This document shows, piece after piece, positions 1-6,253 of a stretch of DNA of 8,318 nt. The DNA comes from an uncultured Oscillospiraceae bacterium (lineage in GTDB: Bacteria > Bacillota > Clostridia > Oscillospirales > Oscillospiraceae). The notes below the pieces were generated by a model, which was not told the DNA's origin, searched no databases, and worked only from the letters and a program-made list of their open reading frames with translations. The DNA lies in NCBI GenBank assembly GCA_934630985.1, contig CAKTXO010000058.1, forward strand, positions 1-8,318, given 5' to 3'. Positions within the stretch are counted from its first letter, which is position 1. Every line of letters begins with the position of its first letter. The translations under genes and the position numbers were made by a program.

Positions 1-2
1 TC

Positions 3-104
3 ATCATTGCGGAGGTCATCAGCCTGGCAGTGACCCTGACCTTCTTCCGCCGGATTTACCGGCAGAAGATTCAGCCCTTGTTTGCCGCCAAGGATGCAGA
101 ATAA
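3..104 (+). CDS. C-terminal end of a membrane protein, probably a MATE-family exporter (partial)
   Basis: Only the last 33 codons are present; the 5' part lies left of the window, and the TAA stop is at 102-104. The residues visible are a hydrophobic segment (IIAEVISLAVTLTFF) followed by a basic tail (RRIYRQKIQPLF) that ends in AAKDAE. A last helix opening with 'AE-V-S' and closing with a positively charged cytoplasmic tail fits the C-terminus of MATE multidrug/drug:cation antiporters as I remember them. The fragment is too short to prove the family, and another polytopic transporter would look similar. That it ends in a membrane segment plus basic tail is seen directly; the family name is inferred. 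Confidence 0.5.
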   Translation: MIAEVISLAVTLTFFRRIYRQKIQPLFAAKDAE

Positions 105-153
105 AAGGGGTTGTCTCGTTAAGAGCCCCTATGGGTCAAAATAGCCAAAATAT

Positions 154-297
154 ACCATGTCATTGCGAACCAGTGACCGATGTCACTGGTGTGGCAATCC
201 CCCGGATAGGCGTAAAATCCAAGATTTCCTAACGTAGATGTTTGAGAATTTGGGGGATTGCCACGGCAGTGTGCGCACTGCCTCGCAATGACATGGT
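154..297. repeat. Compound inverted repeat, MITE/REP-like dispersed palindrome
   Basis: Two arms, 154-203 and 252-297, are inverted copies of each other: one begins ACCATGTCATTGCG and ends GGCAATCCCCC, the other is the mirror image (GGGGGATTGCC to CGCAATGACATGG). Each arm also contains its own smaller palindrome: 169-177 pairs with 182-190 (9 bp), and 265-271 pairs with 276-282 (7 bp). The 48 bases between the arms are unique and AT-richer, with no coding potential. This architecture is that of a miniature, non-coding mobile repeat. I recall the CATTGCGA-CAGTG-CACTG-GGCAATCCCC pattern from intergenic regions of Oscillospirales genomes, but I cannot check copy number here. Confidence 0.7.
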
Positions 298-311
298 TTT
301 TCGACAGTCTG

Positions 312-341
312 AAATGTCCGCCCACCCTGGGCGGGCATTTT
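312..341 (+). terminator. Hairpin with short T tail upstream of the amidohydrolase gene
   Basis: Bases 312-324 pair with 328-340 around a 3-base CCC loop; the 13-bp stem includes one G-T pair and a core of CCGCCCA/TGGGCGG. The 3' arm ends in TTTT at 338-341. It could end transcripts arriving from the upstream transporter gene, or act as a leader structure, since the ribosome binding site of the next gene starts only four bases further on. The T run is short, so termination efficiency is doubtful. Confidence 0.45.
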
Positions 342-358
342 GCAAAGGAGAGAGGAAA

Positions 359-1207
359 ATGTACGCGGATTGTCACATCCACATGGTGCTGGACGGGGAA
401 AACTGGAAGGCGGCCATTGCCCGGCATCGGGAGAAGGTCGATGAGAAGTGGATTCGGCAGACCCTTGGCCGGTATCAAAGTCTGGGTTTTACCTATCTCC
501 GGGACGGCGGCGACCGCTGGGGCGTAGGCAAACGAGCTCGGGAGCTGGCAGGGGAGTACGGCATCACCTATCGGACGCCCCTGGCTCCCCTTTGCAAGGC
601 AGGACACTACGGCGGCTTCATCGGCGAAAAGTACGAGAATCTCAGAGAATTTCCGGAGAAGGTTATGGAAATCCGGAAATCCGGCGGAGATTTTCTGAAA
701 ATCATGATTTCCGGCCTCATGGACTTTGACCGGTTCGGCGTGCTGACGGAGCCGGGGCTGGCGCCGGAAGAAATCCGGGAGCTGATTCACATTGCCCACG
801 AGGAGGGCATGGCTGTGATGGCTCACGCCAACGGCGCGCGGACGGTGCTGGCCGCGGCTCAGGCCGGGGTGGACTCCGTGGAGCACGGGGCCTACCTGAA
901 CGGGGAGGCTCTTCACGCCATGGTGGAGGCGGGAACCGTCTGGGTGCCCACCCTTTCCACCATTGGAAACCTCCGGGGAAAGGGCAGGTTCCGGGAGGCG
1001 GCGGTGGAGGAAATTCTGGAATCCGCCCAGGAAAATGTCCGCGCTTTTGCCGCTCTCGGCGGCCTCGTTGCCCCGGGAACCGACGCCGGAGCCTGGGCGG
1101 TGCCCCATGGCAGTCTGACGGAATTTTCCCTTCTCCGGGAGGCCTTGGGCTCCGGCGCGGATGCCGTTCTGGCGGCGGGGCTGGAGGAAATTCGGCGGAA
1201 GTTTTAG
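359..1207 (+). CDS. Metal-dependent amidohydrolase, imidazolonepropionase-like
   Basis: This 282-residue protein belongs to the amidohydrolase superfamily, cytoplasmic TIM-barrel enzymes that hydrolyse amide or ester bonds with one or two metal ions. All the expected ligands are visible: the HxH motif at H6 and H8, a lysine able to be carbamylated at K114 (DFLKIM), H156 (MAHANG), H176 (VEHG) and the catalytic aspartate D242 (GTDAG). There is no signal peptide. The usual N-terminal beta domain, which normally puts about 50-60 residues before HxH, is absent, so the protein opens directly on the first barrel strand. The start is fixed by AAGGAG at 345-350, eight bases upstream; an in-frame upstream ATG at 242 lies inside the palindromic repeat and lacks such a site. 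The substrate cannot be told. The gene stands alone and shows no link to the B12 genes downstream. Confidence 0.85.
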   Translation: MYADCHIHMVLDGENWKAAIARHREKVDEKWIRQTLGRYQSLGFTYLRDGGDRWGVGKRARELAGEYGITYRTPLAPLCKAGHYGGFIGEKYENLREFPEKVMEIRKSGGDFLKIMISGLMDFDRFGVLTEPGLAPEEIRELIHIAHEEGMAVMAHANGARTVLAAAQAGVDSVEHGAYLNGEALHAMVEAGTVWVPTLSTIGNLRGKGRFREAAVEEILESAQENVRAFAALGGLVAPGTDAGAWAVPHGSLTEFSLLREALGSGADAVLAAGLEEIRRKF

Positions 1208-1309
1208 GGCAGCGCCGCACAATGCCCAAGTTCCCGGTTCGTTTTTTCCTGGGGCCTGGGGATGGCTTTTCCGACAGCGGATTTTTTTGCGCCGACCCCT
1301 TCCGCTCCG
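1208..1309. other. Spacer between the amidohydrolase gene and the B12-leader promoter
   Basis: I see no gene here. There are two T runs (1244-1249 and 1282-1288) and a short CCG/CGG stem just before the second, too weak for me to call a terminator. The direct repeat CCTGGGG occurs twice in tandem near 1250-1263. Confidence 0.4.
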
Positions 1310-1338
1310 TTGACATTCCCATAGCGCCGTGGTATAAT
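1310..1338 (+). promoter_or_regulatory. Consensus housekeeping promoter of the B12-controlled cassette
   Basis: A perfect -35 box TTGACA (1310-1315) and a perfect -10 box TATAAT (1333-1338) are separated by 17 bases, the optimum for the vegetative sigma factor. Transcription would start at about 1344-1347, some 25 bases before the riboswitch core. With such a strong promoter, control presumably rests on the RNA leader rather than on initiation. Confidence 0.92.
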
Positions 1339-1365
1339 CCAGATATCTGAAACGAATATGAAAGC

Positions 1366-1515
1366 AGCGCGCAGGTGCCGCCTACGGGCGGTGAAAAGGG
1401 AATCCGGTGAAAATCCGGGACGATACAGTCACTGTGATGGGGAGCGTTTTCTTCGTGCCACTGGGAAACTGGGAAGGCGAAAACGCGCGGAACCGAGTCA
1501 GGAGACCTGCCTGGG
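1366..1515 (+). promoter_or_regulatory. Cobalamin (B12) riboswitch
   Basis: The hallmark elements appear in the right order. The closing stem is GCAGGT (1371-1376) pairing with ACCTGC (1505-1510). Then come GGTGCC with the adjoining CGGGCGGTGAAAAGGGAA, the CCGGTGAAAATCCGGGAC arm at 1404-1421, GCCACTG (1457-1463), the GGGAAGGCG segment (1471-1479) and the B12 box AGTCAGGAGACCTGCC (1496-1511). This is the adenosylcobalamin-type aptamer that represses cobalamin uptake and synthesis genes when the vitamin is plentiful. It lies between a strong promoter and an intrinsic terminator, which indicates control by transcription termination of the cbiK gene and probably of the genes after it. Confidence 0.96.
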
Positions 1516-1609
1516 CGTGGAATCTCCGATTTGCTGTCTACAAATCGACCTTCCAGCATGTGTTTTCTTCGGGATGCGGGTTCCGGGGAAGATTTTTGTT
1601 GCCAGGAAG

Positions 1610-1643
1610 AGCGGCTGCCGGAGATGCAGCCGCTTTTGTATTT
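1610..1643 (+). terminator. Riboswitch expression-platform terminator
   Basis: AGCGGCTGC (1610-1618) pairs perfectly with GCAGCCGCT (1626-1634) around a 7-base loop and is followed by TTT-GTATTT. It sits about 100 bases after the aptamer and 60 bases before the cbiK start, where a B12-responsive terminator is expected. The alternative antiterminator was not worked out; bases 1516-1609 must supply it if the mechanism is classic. Confidence 0.85.
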
Positions 1644-1652
1644 CATCAGATG

Positions 1653-1678
1653 GTGTCCCGGGAGTGTTCCCGGAACAC
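1653..1678 (+). promoter_or_regulatory. Second leader hairpin just upstream of the cbiK ribosome binding site
   Basis: GTGT plus CCCGGGA (1653-1663) pairs with TTCCCGG plus AACAC (1668-1678) around a 4-base loop, with a single C-A mismatch. No T run follows, so it is not a terminator. It ends 12 bases before the ribosome binding site AGAAGG (1691-1696). It could stabilise the 5' end of the cbiK transcript or affect translation; neither is proven. Confidence 0.6.
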
Positions 1679-1703
1679 AAAATATTTGAAAGAAGGTAAA
1701 ACA

Positions 1704-2930
1704 ATGAAAAAGCTGATTGCTCTGCTGCTGATGGGCTGCATGGTTCTGTCCATGACTGCTTGCGGCGGCAACACGGCTGCCCCCACCACTGCCCCCACCG
1801 CCGCTGCCACCGTGGCCGCTACGGAAGCCGCCGAGACTACCCAGTCTCAGGAAGAGATCGACCAGGCCGCTGCCGATGGGGTTGCCCAGCTGATCGACGC
1901 CATTTATGTTCAGACCCGCGATGAGGACACCGACGCCCAGTGCGAGCAGGCCAAGGCCGCTTGGGACGCACTGACCGATGCCCAGAAGGAACTGGTGGAA
2001 GGCGAAGAGGCCAGCCCCGAGTACTTCGGTCTGGATACCGGTGATGCCAAGCTGGATGATCCCCGGAACCAGGACGAGATCGGCGAGAAGGAGCTGCTGG
2101 TGGTTTCCTTCGGCACTTCCTTCAACGACAGCCGTGCCACCGACATCAAGGGCATTGAGGATGCGCTGGCAAAGGCGTTCCCCGACTGGTCTGTCCGCCG
2201 TGCTTTCACCGCGCAGATCATCATCAACCATGTTCAGGCCCGTGACGGCGAGAAGATCGACAACATGGATCAGGCGCTGGAGCGTGCCGTTGCCAACGGG
2301 GTCAAGACCCTGGTGGTGCAGCCCACCCATCTGATGCACGGCGCCGAGTACGACGAGATGTGCGAGGCTCTGGACGCTTACAAGGACAAGATCGAGAACA
2401 TTGTTGTCGCTGAGCCCCTGCTGGGCGAGGTGGGCAACGATGCTACCGTCATCAACGCCGATAAGGAAGCCGTCGCCAAGGCTGTGGTTGCCACCGCTGT
2501 GGCTGACGGCAAGTTCGAGAGCATTGCCAAGGCTGCCGAGGACAGCACCGCTCTGGTGCTGATGGGTCACGGCACCGCCCACGTTGCCAAGGTCACCTAC
2601 AGCCAGATGCAGACCCAGATGGAGAAGCTGGGCTACAAGAATGTCTTCATCGGCACCGTGGAAGGCGAGCCCGAGGAGACTTCCTGCGAGGCCGTTATCG
2701 AGGCCGTGAAGGCTGCCGGCTACACCAAGGTCGTGCTGCGTCCTCTGATGGTCGTTGCCGGCGACCATGCCAACAACGACATGGCAGGTGCCGACGAGGA
2801 TTCCTGGAAGTCCATGGTAGAGGCTGCCGGTCTGACCGTCGAGTGCCAGATCGCGGGCCTCGGCAGAATCGATGCCGTGCAGAACCTGTACATTGCCCAT
2901 ACCCAGGCTGCCATCGACACCCTGAAGTAA
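1704..2930 (+). CDS. cbiK: Surface lipoprotein cobaltochelatase, CbiK type
   Basis: CbiK chelatases insert Co2+ into sirohydrochlorin in the anaerobic B12 pathway and are normally cytoplasmic proteins of about 260-300 residues. This 408-residue version is exported. It has a signal peptide with lipobox ending at C20 (SMTAC), a Thr/Ala/Pro linker (22-47), a helical module (about 52-105), then the chelatase core (about 129-408). Core motifs match enteric CbiK as I remember it: LLVVSFGTS (131-139), RRAFTAQIII (165-174), GAEYDEM with E215, MGHG with H289, AGDHANNDMA with H355 and DSWKSM (366-371). E215, H289 and H355 correspond to the metal-binding and catalytic residues, so the enzyme looks active. 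The start follows AGAAGG by seven bases. A B12 riboswitch precedes it, and genes for two more lipoproteins and an ABC importer follow. It may metallate, strip or carry a tetrapyrrole outside the membrane, as proposed for periplasmic CbiK of Desulfovibrio; this role is inferred. Confidence 0.93.
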   Translation: MKKLIALLLMGCMVLSMTACGGNTAAPTTAPTAAATVAATEAAETTQSQEEIDQAAADGVAQLIDAIYVQTRDEDTDAQCEQAKAAWDALTDAQKELVEGEEASPEYFGLDTGDAKLDDPRNQDEIGEKELLVVSFGTSFNDSRATDIKGIEDALAKAFPDWSVRRAFTAQIIINHVQARDGEKIDNMDQALERAVANGVKTLVVQPTHLMHGAEYDEMCEALDAYKDKIENIVVAEPLLGEVGNDATVINADKEAVAKAVVATAVADGKFESIAKAAEDSTALVLMGHGTAHVAKVTYSQMQTQMEKLGYKNVFIGTVEGEPEETSCEAVIEAVKAAGYTKVVLRPLMVVAGDHANNDMAGADEDSWKSMVEAAGLTVECQIAGLGRIDAVQNLYIAHTQAAIDTLK

Positions 2931-2938
2931 ACCGTTCC

Positions 2939-2980
2939 ATCCCGGGAGGCCCGCACCTCCCGGGATACCTGCATTTTTTT
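2939..2980 (+). terminator. Intercistronic hairpin with a detached T run after cbiK
   Basis: ATCCCGGGAGG (2939-2949) pairs perfectly with CCTCCCGGGAT (2956-2966) around a 6-base loop. Seven T residues follow at 2974-2980, but seven bases separate them from the stem, so termination is likely partial. A leaky terminator or RNA-processing/stability element here would give more cbiK mRNA than mRNA for the downstream genes. Confidence 0.65.
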
Positions 2981-3044
2981 ATTGAAAGGGTACCGGGAAT
3001 CAACGGTGCCTTTTCAACAGAAAAATATGAAAAGGGGAAGAAAT

Positions 3045-3920
3045 ATGAAAAAATTAACCGTACTTGTTTTGACGGCACTGCTGGTGCTGTCCATGGGAGC
3101 CTGCGGTCAAAGCACCGCTGCCCCCGAAGCCACTGTAAAGACCGGCGCGGAAACGACGGCAGCCGCGGAAACCACCGAAGGGACTGCCGCGCCGGAGACC
3201 GTCGAGGCTCCCGCCCCCGCTCTGGCGGACGGCGTATATCTGGCGGATTTCAATACCGACAGCACCATGTTCCATGCCAACGAGGTCTGTGAGGGTAAGG
3301 GTACGCTGACCGTCAAGGACGGAAAAATGACCATCCATGTGAGCCTGGCCTCCACCTCTATCCTGAACCTCTATCCCGGCCTGGCGGAGGATGCCCAGAA
3401 GGACGGCGCAGAGCTGCTGCAGCCCAGCAAGGATGAACTGACCTATCCCGACGGCCTGAAGGAGACCGTCAACGGCTTTGACATTCCGGTGCCGGCTCTG
3501 GATCAGGAGTTTGATGTGGCGCTGATCGGCAAGAAGGGCAAGTGGTATGACCACAAGGTCTCCGTATCCAATCCGGTACCCCAGGGTCAGGAAGCCCTGG
3601 CTGACGGCGAGTATACGGTGGAAGCCGTTCTCTCCGGCGGCACCGGCAAGGCAAAGCTTCTGAACCCCACCGCCCTGACGGTTTCCGAGGGCAAGATTAC
3701 CGCAACCATCGTTTGGAGCAGCAGCAACTACGACTACATGATCGTAAACGGCGATCAGTACCTGCCCATCACCACGGAGGGCGGCTCTACCTTCCAGATT
3801 CCCGTGGAGTCCCTGGGCGTGGAGATCCCTGTGACGGCGGACACCGTGGCTATGGGCACGCCCCATGAGATCGCGTACACCATTCTGCTTCAGGCGGATA
3901 CCGTCAGTCCCAAGGCATGA
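3045..3920 (+). CDS. Lipoprotein with two beta-rich domains, possibly NEAT-like
   Basis: I do not recognise this 291-residue protein with certainty. It has a lipoprotein signal peptide with lipobox ending at C20 (SMGAC) and a long low-complexity linker (22-60). Two domains follow: 61-176, with TMFHANEVCEGKGTLTVKDG, and 186-283, with DGEYTVEAVLSGGTGKA, WSSSNYDYMIVNGDQY (224-239) and GTPHEIAYTILL. Both alternate short beta strands with 'DG/EGK' turns. The Ser- and Tyr-rich stretch of the second domain recalls the heme-contacting part of NEAT domains, and I recall similar domains beside clostridial heme/iron/B12 importers; this is pattern memory, not proof. AGGGG at 3033-3037 supports the start at 3045 over an in-frame ATG at 3027. 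The end overlaps the next gene by four bases. A substrate-capturing or relay role for the importer is inferred. Confidence 0.8.
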   Translation: MKKLTVLVLTALLVLSMGACGQSTAAPEATVKTGAETTAAAETTEGTAAPETVEAPAPALADGVYLADFNTDSTMFHANEVCEGKGTLTVKDGKMTIHVSLASTSILNLYPGLAEDAQKDGAELLQPSKDELTYPDGLKETVNGFDIPVPALDQEFDVALIGKKGKWYDHKVSVSNPVPQGQEALADGEYTVEAVLSGGTGKAKLLNPTALTVSEGKITATIVWSSSNYDYMIVNGDQYLPITTEGGSTFQIPVESLGVEIPVTADTVAMGTPHEIAYTILLQADTVSPKA

Positions 3921-5053
3921 AAAGAAGCGTTGTTTTGATTTTGGCGGCACTGACCCTTTTCCTGGGGGGCTGTGCCGCCCAGACTCCAATGGAGCCAGAA
4001 ACCACCGTCAAAGAAGCCCTCAGCTGGTCTGACCTGGACTTTCAGCAGGAGACCCTTTGCTATGCCCAGGAATTCACGGTTGCCCAGACCCAGGGCTATC
4101 AAAAGCTCACCGTGGGCACGGATCAGACCTTCCTGGTAGTACCGGAGGGAGCCGAGGTTCCGGAGAGCGTTCCCCAGGATGTGACGGTGCTGCGGCAGCC
4201 TCTGCAAAATATCTATATGGTGAGCAGCGGCTCGATGGACTACTTCTGCAAGCTGGATGCCCTGGACGCGGTCAGGCTCAGCAGTCAGAAGGCAACCGCC
4301 TGGTATCTGCCCCAGGCCAGGCAGGCCATGGAGGAAGGGAAAATCCTCTACGCCGGTAAGTATTCGGCACCGGATTACGAAACCATCCTGGCCTCCGGCT
4401 GTGACCTGGCGGTGGAAAACGCCATGATCTACCACACGCCGGAGGTGATGGAGCAGATTCAGCGGCTGGGCATCCCGGTGCTGGTGGATCGTTCCAGCTA
4501 TGAGGATCATCCCCTGGGCCGCATGGAGTGGATCAAGTTCTATGGGGCGCTCTTAAACCGGCAGGGGGAGGCACAGGCCTATTATGACAGCCTTCTGACA
4601 AGCCTTGCCCCCATCCTGGACGAAGCGGACACGGGAAAGACGGTGGCCTTTTTTTACATCACCGCCTCCGGGGCTGTGAACGTGCGCAAGGGCACGGATT
4701 ATATTACCAAGTCCATTGCTCTGGCAGGCTGTGACAGCGTGCTCTTCGCCGAGGATGCGGATACGGGAGCCACCGCCTCCCAGACCATTCAGATGGAGGC
4801 CTTTTACAATGGAGCGGTAAACGCGGACATCCTGATTTACAACAGCACCGTAGACGGGGAACTGGATTCTCTGGCGGCGCTGCTGACCAAGGCGCCGCTG
4901 CTGAAAAACTTCAAGGCCGTAAAGGATGGGCAGGTCTACTGCATCACCAAAAACTTCTACCAGGAGTCCCTGGCTCTGGGTGACTTTATTCTGGATGTCA
5001 ATACCGTGGCATCCGGCAGGGACAGAACACTGTATTTTCTTAGGAAACTCTGA
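3917..5053 (+). CDS. ABC transporter substrate-binding lipoprotein, BtuF/FecB class
   Basis: This 378-residue protein is the extracellular binding protein of a class III (vitamin B12, siderophore, heme) importer. It has a lipoprotein signal peptide with lipobox LGGC ending at C19. The characteristic two-lobed fold is indicated by CDLAVENAM (162-170), GIPVLVDRSSYEDHPLGRMEWIKFYGAL (185-212, end of lobe one) and NADILIYNS plus KDGQVYCI in lobe two. E204 (RMEWIK) and E294 (QMEAFYNGA) are at the positions where such proteins dock by salt bridges onto the permease; that assignment is inferred. The start codon overlaps the previous stop (ATGA), with only a weak AAGG upstream, so translation is probably coupled. 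Permease and ATPase genes follow after 180 bases. The riboswitch favours a corrinoid or related tetrapyrrole as ligand, but iron-heme or a siderophore cannot be excluded from sequence. Confidence 0.9.
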   Translation: MKRSVVLILAALTLFLGGCAAQTPMEPETTVKEALSWSDLDFQQETLCYAQEFTVAQTQGYQKLTVGTDQTFLVVPEGAEVPESVPQDVTVLRQPLQNIYMVSSGSMDYFCKLDALDAVRLSSQKATAWYLPQARQAMEEGKILYAGKYSAPDYETILASGCDLAVENAMIYHTPEVMEQIQRLGIPVLVDRSSYEDHPLGRMEWIKFYGALLNRQGEAQAYYDSLLTSLAPILDEADTGKTVAFFYITASGAVNVRKGTDYITKSIALAGCDSVLFAEDADTGATASQTIQMEAFYNGAVNADILIYNSTVDGELDSLAALLTKAPLLKNFKAVKDGQVYCITKNFYQESLALGDFILDVNTVASGRDRTLYFLRKL

Positions 5054-5099
5054 ATAAATCGTCTGCGGCTGGACAGCGGATCTTTTGCCCCCAGTCTGC

Positions 5100-5147
5100 G
5101 GTTTGAAAAATGGGAAATACACAAAGTATTCCTCCATTTTCCAAACC
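5100..5147. repeat. Long imperfect hairpin in the gap before the permease gene
   Basis: GGTTTG plus AAAAATGG (5100-5113) is an inverted copy of 5134-5147 with one mismatch, and AATAC/GTATT (5116-5120 and 5126-5130) pairs inside it, so nearly the whole 48 bases can fold. No T run follows, which argues against a terminator. The remaining gap (5054-5233) holds no gene. GTCTGCGG occurs twice, at 5061-5068 and 5094-5101, and TTGTCG/TAAAAC near 5183-5212 is at best a poor promoter. The structure might be an mRNA-processing site or a decayed small repeat. Confidence 0.6.
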
Positions 5148-5233
5148 TTGCCTGAGAACAAAATCTCTCGCTGCCAGCTCTTGTCGATTTAATCAGAGCT
5201 TCCCTAAAACAGCTGCATGAAAGGAGACGCGCC

Positions 5234-6253
5234 ATGACCAAGAAAGGAAGATCAAGGTTCTGCCTGGGATTTTGTCTGCTGCTGGGGCTGGTGGCGGTGT
5301 TTCTGCTGTGGAATCTCAACGCGGGCTCTGTGGCCATTTCTCCCGGAGAGATTTGGAAAATCCTGCTGGGTCATGGGGAGGATGAGACCAAGTGGAACAT
5401 TATCTGCTCCATTCGGCTGCCCAGGCTTCTGTCCGCTCTGATTTTGGGCGGGGCGCTGTCGGTTTCCGGCTATCTGCTTCAGACCTTTTTCCATAACCCC
5501 ATTGCCGGCCCCTTTGTGCTGGGCATCTCCTCCGGCGCAAAGCTGACGGTTTCCGTTACCATGATCTTCCTGCTGAGCCGCGGAGCGGTTTCCAGCTCTG
5601 CCAGTTTGATTTTCTCCGCCTTTTTGGGCGCCATGATTTCCATGGGCTTTGTGCTGCTGATCTCCCAGAAGGTCAAGCAGATGAGCCTTCTGGTGGTCTG
5701 CGGCGTGATGATTGGCTATATCTGCTCGGCACTGACGGATTTTTTGGTGACCTTTGCGGACGACTCCAATATTGTGAATCTGCACAACTGGTCCGTCGGC
5801 TCCTTCTCCGGCAGAACCTGGATGGATGTTAGGGCCATGATGCTGGTGTGCGGTGGGACGGTGGCGCTGTCCTTCCTGCTGAGCAAGCCCATTCGAGCCT
5901 ACCAGCTGGGGGAGGTCTACGCCCAGAACATGGGCGTCCACCTGAAAGCCTTTCGGGCGGCGCTGATTCTACTGTCCAGCGTCCTGTCTGCCTGTGTTAC
6001 CGCCTTTGCCGGCCCCATTTCCTTTGTGGGCATTGCGGTGCCCCATCTTATGAAGCGGCTGTTCGGTACGGCGGAGCCGATGCTGATGATTCCCGCCTGC
6101 TTCCTGGGCGGCGGCGCCTTCTGCCTGATGTGCGACCTGATCGCCAGGACGGCCTTTGCCCCTACGGAGGTCAGCATCAGCTCGGTGACGGCGGTGTTTG
6201 GCGCCCCCGTCGTGATTTACATGATGCTCCACAGAAAGGCGGCGAGGGAATGA
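5234..6253 (+). CDS. ABC transporter permease, FecCD/BtuC family
   Basis: This 339-residue polytopic membrane protein is the channel subunit of a class III importer; two copies would form the translocation pathway. It has about ten hydrophobic segments starting at residues 9-26. Family landmarks are SIRLPRLLSALILGGALSVSG (59-79), LLQTFFHNPIAGPFVLGISSGA (81-102), FAGPISFVGIAVPHLMKRL (258-276, the cytoplasmic coupling region for the ATPase) and the C-terminal PTEVSISSVTAVFGAPVVIYMML (310-332). The length is typical. AAGGAG at 5221-5226 fixes the start, seven bases upstream. The stop overlaps the ATPase start (ATGA at 6250-6253), so the two are translationally coupled. It pairs with the substrate-binding lipoprotein gene upstream. 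Substrate preference cannot be read from these motifs. Confidence 0.95.
   Translation: MTKKGRSRFCLGFCLLLGLVAVFLLWNLNAGSVAISPGEIWKILLGHGEDETKWNIICSIRLPRLLSALILGGALSVSGYLLQTFFHNPIAGPFVLGISSGAKLTVSVTMIFLLSRGAVSSSASLIFSAFLGAMISMGFVLLISQKVKQMSLLVVCGVMIGYICSALTDFLVTFADDSNIVNLHNWSVGSFSGRTWMDVRAMMLVCGGTVALSFLLSKPIRAYQLGEVYAQNMGVHLKAFRAALILLSSVLSACVTAFAGPISFVGIAVPHLMKRLFGTAEPMLMIPACFLGGGAFCLMCDLIARTAFAPTEVSISSVTAVFGAPVVIYMMLHRKAARE

Noticed and set aside
154..297. Could the paired repeats be a two-repeat CRISPR array?
   Set aside because: The copies are inverted, not direct, there are only two, and each is palindromic; that fits a mobile palindrome, not CRISPR.
119..1222. 367-codon minus-strand frame opposite the amidohydrolase gene
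   Set aside because: Antisense shadow of a gene with all metal ligands conserved; it also crosses the palindromic repeat.
1407..1703. In-frame N-terminal extension of the cbiK gene through the leader
   Set aside because: It would translate the riboswitch and terminator and bury the lipoprotein signal peptide; the start at 1704 has a proper ribosome binding site.
717..2900. 727-codon open frame on the minus strand opposite the amidohydrolase and cbiK genes
   Set aside because: It runs antisense to two genes with clear family motifs and through the riboswitch; its translation is rich in Gly, His, Pro and Arg with no recognisable domain. High GC and strong codon bias on the plus strand explain it.
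3054..3989. 311-codon minus-strand frame opposite the two-domain lipoprotein
   Set aside because: No recognisable motifs and fully antisense to a lipoprotein gene with good start signals.
5054..5233. A second riboswitch before the permease gene
   Set aside because: No B12 box, no conserved aptamer segments and no terminator T run; only a simple foldback is present.
5848..6249. Upstream extension of the ATPase frame inside the permease gene
   Set aside because: The ABC domain begins right after the ATG at 6250; the extension is out-of-frame permease coding sequence.
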